This document shows positions 5,074 to 7,246 of a stretch of DNA of 7,246 bases, one piece after another. Source of the DNA: Chloroflexota bacterium. GTDB taxonomy: Bacteria; Chloroflexota; Limnocylindria; QHBO01. The stretch covers positions 1 through 7,246 of the forward strand of contig JAPSGM010000094.1 of assembly GCA_031177555.1 (NCBI GenBank), read 5' to 3'. The number at the start of each line of letters is the position of its first letter. Position 1 is the first letter of the stretch. Made by a program: the position numbers and the translations under genes. Below the pieces are notes generated by a model that was not told where the DNA came from, did no database searches, and saw only the letters and a program-made list of their open reading frames with translations.

Positions 5074-6076
5074 GTGCCGGCATTCGACCGGCCCGCAGGC
5101 GTGGCACCACCTGCACGATCAGGACGCCCGCGGTCGCCAGCGCCAGCCCGACGATCTCGCGCGGCTCCAGGGCCTCGTCCAGGATGATCCAGGCCATGGC
5201 GGCGACCATGACCAGCAGCAGGTTGACGATGACGCTCGACTCCACCGCCGTCAGCGTGCGCAGCGCCCGGTTGTAGAGCGTGAAGGCGAAGGCGGTGTTC
5301 ACTGCCGCCAGCCACGCCACGATCGCCCAGCCTCGCGGGTCAAGCTGCGGCCAGCCCTCCAGCCAGACGCCCACTCCCAGGAGGAGCAGGCTGCCGATCG
5401 CCATGGACAGGGCGGTCAGGCCGATGGGCCCGCCCAGGCGGGCCTGCGCGTCGCGGTTCATGTCGCGCGAGAGGTGCTGCCCAATGGTGGACGAGCCGGC
5501 GCACACCGCTGCGGCGACCAGGCCGATCCAGCCGGCGGTCCCGGGATCGATGCCGCCGAAGTAGAGCGCGGCACCTGCCACCAGCACAGCGATGCCGACC
5601 ATCTGCCACCCGGTCGCCGCCTCCTCGCCGCGCAGCCAGGAGATGGCCCCGACCCAGACCGGGATGGTGGCCAGCACCAGGCCCACCGAGGCGGCCGGCA
5701 GCACCTCGAGCGCGGCGAACTGGGCGCCCTGGGCGATGGCGTAGAGGAAGACGCCCAGCAGCGCCACGCGGGCCAGCAGGCGGCGGTCGAGACCGTGCTC
5801 GCCGCGCCGGTGCACGGCGCGGATCGCCCGCCAGCCGAGCGGCGCCAGGATGGCCGCGGCCAGGGCGTAGCGCAGCCCGGCGAACGACACCGGGCGCAGG
5901 TCGAGGTCGTTGAGGCCGACCTTGATCAGCACCCAGGACGTCGCCCACAGGAAGGTGACGAACAGCGTCTCGGCGGCGGCGACCAGCCGCTCCCGCTCGG
6001 TGTGCGGGCGTGCGGCCAGGGCCTCACGCCGGATCGGCTCCTTGACGGTCGGTATCAAAGCCGGCCACCTTACCAC
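5063..6076 (-). CDS. DMT-superfamily permease with two EamA domains
   Basis: A 337-residue membrane protein of the drug/metabolite transporter type, expected to have ten helices from two EamA repeats. Repeat 1 covers roughly 33-175: helix 1 LFVTFLWATSWVLIK (38-52), then RPVSFAGLRYALAA, and helix 4 SVGLVLATIPVWVGAISWL followed by the conserved Glu pair 151-152. Repeat 2 covers roughly 182-325: NTAFAFTLYNRAL, then SSVIVNLLLVMVAAMAW and LDEAL with the matching Glu. Family members export amino acids, metabolites or drugs; the substrate cannot be assigned. The start is uncertain: GTG at 6076 has GGGAGGT but 14 bases away, while an in-frame TTG at 6058 has TAAGGTGG 6 bases upstream and would remove six residues. 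Either leaves a charged cytoplasmic head of about 30 residues. It lies 24 bases after the acidic ORF on the same strand, so it is probably co-transcribed. Confidence 0.88.
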   Translation of the reverse strand: MVRWPALIPTVKEPIRREALAARPHTERERLVAAAETLFVTFLWATSWVLIKVGLNDLDLRPVSFAGLRYALAAAILAPLGWRAIRAVHRRGEHGLDRRLLARVALLGVFLYAIAQGAQFAALEVLPAASVGLVLATIPVWVGAISWLRGEEAATGWQMVGIAVLVAGAALYFGGIDPGTAGWIGLVAAAVCAGSSTIGQHLSRDMNRDAQARLGGPIGLTALSMAIGSLLLLGVGVWLEGWPQLDPRGWAIVAWLAAVNTAFAFTLYNRALRTLTAVESSVIVNLLLVMVAAMAWIILDEALEPREIVGLALATAGVLIVQVVPRLRAGRMPARQA

Positions 6077-6100
6077 GCCCGGCCGGCCGGACCTCCCGGA

Positions 6101-6520
6101 CTAGAGGTGCTCGTCCTCGGGCGAGTGGACCTCGTCGCCACCGATCCGCGTGGGGCCGCCCGCGCCTGGCCGGGAGGCGGGCGGCAGGTGCACCTCCTCC
6201 CGGTACGCCGGGTCGTCGCCCGCCAGCCCGTGCTCCGACCCGTAGCCGCCGTCCCGGTCGTTCGGGGCGGTGCGCTCGCCCAGCGCGCGGAGGTGACCCG
6301 GGTCGTCCGGTCCCTCTGCGTTGCGCGCCAATCGACGGCGGTGCGCCGCCGCGGTGATGTCGCGCGCCGCCGCAGCGTCGGACATCTCGCGCGTCTCGGC
6401 CGGGACGAACTCCTCGTCGGCGTCGTCGGGCGTGAGGCTGCCCGTGGCGCCGGTCATCGCCCCCGCATCCCCCTCCTCGCCGGAGGGCGTCGCCGGGAAG
6501 CGGGGATCGCGATCATCCAT
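6101..6520 (-). CDS. Hypothetical acidic, lysine-free protein (139 residues)
   Basis: I do not recognise a family. The protein begins MDDRDPRFPATPSGEEGD and ends SPEDEHL. It is rich in Asp, Glu, Gly, Pro and Arg, lacks Lys, Cys and Trp, and has no membrane segment or signal, so most of it is probably disordered. One stretch, about residues 40-68 (from the AETREMSD segment to HRRRLARN), could form a charged helix. Codon third positions are strongly G/C, like the neighbouring real genes. It starts 10 bases after the SRPBCC stop on the same strand and stops 24 bases before the EamA permease, which supports a real operon gene. The frame stays open upstream to 6724 inside the SRPBCC gene, but that extension is antisense-free out-of-frame sequence with no conserved look. 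The ribosome site is weak (AGGG about 9 bases upstream), so coupling to the preceding gene is likely. Confidence 0.6.
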   Translation of the reverse strand: MDDRDPRFPATPSGEEGDAGAMTGATGSLTPDDADEEFVPAETREMSDAAAARDITAAAHRRRLARNAEGPDDPGHLRALGERTAPNDRDGGYGSEHGLAGDDPAYREEVHLPPASRPGAGGPTRIGGDEVHSPEDEHL

Positions 6521-6530
6521 GGCCGTCGCC

Positions 6531-6995
6531 CTAGCGGGCCGAGGGGCTCTCGACCTCGCCGCGCCAGGCGCCGGTCTCCAACCCGCGGCTCTCGATGTAC
6601 TCCTTGAAGCGCTCCATGTCGCCGGCGACGCGGCGGTCGAGCACGCCGGCCCAGTCGCCGACGCTTTCGACCACGCCGTCGGGCTCGACGTCCATCTGCA
6701 GCGTGACGCGGGTGGTGTTGTCATCCAGGCGGTGGAACGTCACCACGCCGGCGTTGCGCGCGCCGCTGGTGCTGGTCCACGCCACGCGCTCATCTGGATG
6801 CTGCTCGCTGATTTCGGCGTCCCACTCCTTGCTCTTGCCGGCGATCTCCGCGATCCAGCGCAGGTGGGTGTCATCGGTCTGGGTGACCGACTTGACGCCC
6901 TCCATGAAGCGCGGGAACTCCTCGAACTGGGTCCACTGGTTGTAGGCGGTCTGGATCGGGACGTTGACGTCAACCGATTTCTCGATGGTGCTCAT
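6531..6995 (-). CDS. SRPBCC-superfamily protein (polyketide cyclase/dehydrase-like)
   Basis: A 154-residue START/Bet v1-like fold protein of the COG5637 type. It opens MSTIEKSVDVNVPIQTAYNQW (strand 1, then the helix that follows), with QFEEFPRFMEGV (23-34) giving the family's helix-loop mark. A series of strands follows (RWIAEIAGKSKEWDAEI, VAWTSTSGARNAGVVTFHRL, TTRVTLQMDVEP) and a long C-terminal helix (DMERFKEYIESRG) that lines the cavity. Such proteins bind small hydrophobic ligands or lipids; the ligand here is unknown. The start at ATG 6995 has a GGGAGG site 4 bases upstream. A longer frame reaching 7187 begins with a signal-like stretch but runs through this ribosome site and into the divergent gene, so I rejected it. 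It is first of a probable three-gene operon with the acidic ORF and the permease, divergent from the gene at 7143. Confidence 0.9.
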   Translation of the reverse strand: MSTIEKSVDVNVPIQTAYNQWTQFEEFPRFMEGVKSVTQTDDTHLRWIAEIAGKSKEWDAEISEQHPDERVAWTSTSGARNAGVVTFHRLDDNTTRVTLQMDVEPDGVVESVGDWAGVLDRRVAGDMERFKEYIESRGLETGAWRGEVESPSAR

Positions 6996-7142
6996 TGGTC
7001 CTCCCAGGTGGTTCTCGTGCAATTCGTGCCACTCCCCAGCGTTGCAAGCGCCGCGCCATCGCGGCGCCCATCCAGCGCGCCGTGCTGGCACGCGTGCTGC
7101 AATCGCCACGGCATCGTTCCGAGGCAAGGAGGACACACACCG
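6996..7142. promoter_or_regulatory. Divergent intergenic region with palindromes
   Basis: This 147-base gap separates two divergent starts and should hold promoters for both. It contains an 8-bp perfect stem, GCGCCGCG (7048-7055) with CGCGGCGC (7060-7067), and a second cluster where CGTGC/GCACG arms (7081-7085, 7088-7092) overlap the perfect 10-base palindrome GCACGCGTGC (7088-7097). TTGCAA at 7042-7047 could be a -35 box on either strand, but no good -10 accompanies it. A strong AAGGAGG (7126-7132) serves the plus-strand gene. Confidence 0.35.
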
Positions 7143-7246
7143 ATGCCGGAAGGCTGGAGCGACAAGCGAGAGCGCCAGTACGAGCACATCAAGGAGTCGT
7201 ACAAGGAGCGCGGCGTAAGCACCGACGACGCCGAAGAGCGTGCCGC
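7143..7246 (+). CDS. Small charged protein, 5' part (plasmid-stabilisation-annotated type)
   Basis: The frame opens at ATG 7143 with AAGGAGG 10 bases upstream and is still open at the window edge, giving 34 complete codons. The visible peptide starts MPEGWSDKRERQYEHIKES and continues with a charged, helical-looking segment ending in DDAEERA. This matches, from memory, a family of roughly 60-90-residue proteins beginning MPxxWSxKRERQYEHIK, often annotated plasmid stabilization protein although a role in plasmid maintenance is not well shown. They are frequent in soil-bacterial chromosomes beside stress-linked genes. No partner toxin or antitoxin is visible. The stop codon and C-terminus lie beyond the window. 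Confidence 0.75.
   Translation, partial: MPEGWSDKRERQYEHIKESYKERGVSTDDAEERA

Noticed and set aside
6521..6724. Upstream extension of the acidic ORF inside the SRPBCC gene
   Set aside because: It is an alternative frame of a conserved gene with low-complexity Ser/Ala/Arg/Pro composition. The ATG at 6520 fits the operon spacing.
6996..7187. N-terminal extension of the SRPBCC protein starting with a hydrophobic, signal-like stretch
   Set aside because: It crosses the strong ribosome site for ATG 6995 and overlaps the start and ribosome site of the divergent gene at 7143; SRPBCC relatives begin at the MSTIEKS-type start.

Overview
The window is GC-rich, with strong G/C preference at codon third positions, clear Shine-Dalgarno sites and a lipoprotein-type solute-binding protein. 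The cyclophilin and SRPBCC sequences resemble homologues I associate with Chloroflexota (Limnocylindria/Ellin6529-type soil and freshwater lineages). That placement is an impression only; a GC-rich actinobacterial relative is not excluded. There are no transposases, integrases, CRISPR arrays or phage genes.

Layout: (1) 2-460, the 3' part of a cyclophilin peptidyl-prolyl isomerase. (2) 461-929, a region with no long gene. It holds a strong sigma70-type promoter (505-533), a probable structured non-coding RNA of about 150 nt (540-688) ending in a UUCG-loop terminator, and, facing it, a 24-residue hydrophobic mini-protein gene (721-795, minus) with its own ribosome binding site. (3) tRNA-Arg(CCG), 930-1005. 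(4) 1006-1503, non-coding: REP-like hairpin repeats, a candidate promoter and a folded leader. (5) 1504-5053, a tight four-gene ABC importer operon of the phosphonate/phosphite/phosphate family: lipoprotein binding protein (phnD type), ATPase (phnC) and two different permeases (phnE type). A strong hairpin lies between phnD and phnC, and the last three genes are joined by ATGA overlaps. (6) 5063-6995, a minus-strand set converging on the importer: SRPBCC protein, acidic lysine-free hypothetical protein, EamA/DMT-family permease, with short gaps suggesting one transcript. (7) 6996-7142, a divergent intergenic region with nested palindromes. (8) 7143 to the end, the start of a small charged protein.

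The importer is complete: the lipoprotein captures a phosphorus oxyanion, two non-identical PhnE-type subunits probably form the channel, and PhnC powers it. No C-P lyase, phosphonatase or phosphite dehydrogenase gene is present, so substrate and downstream pathway are open. The parts least explained by known families are the promoter-to-terminator RNA unit, the mini membrane protein opposite it, and the repeat-rich and structured DNA upstream of the importer.
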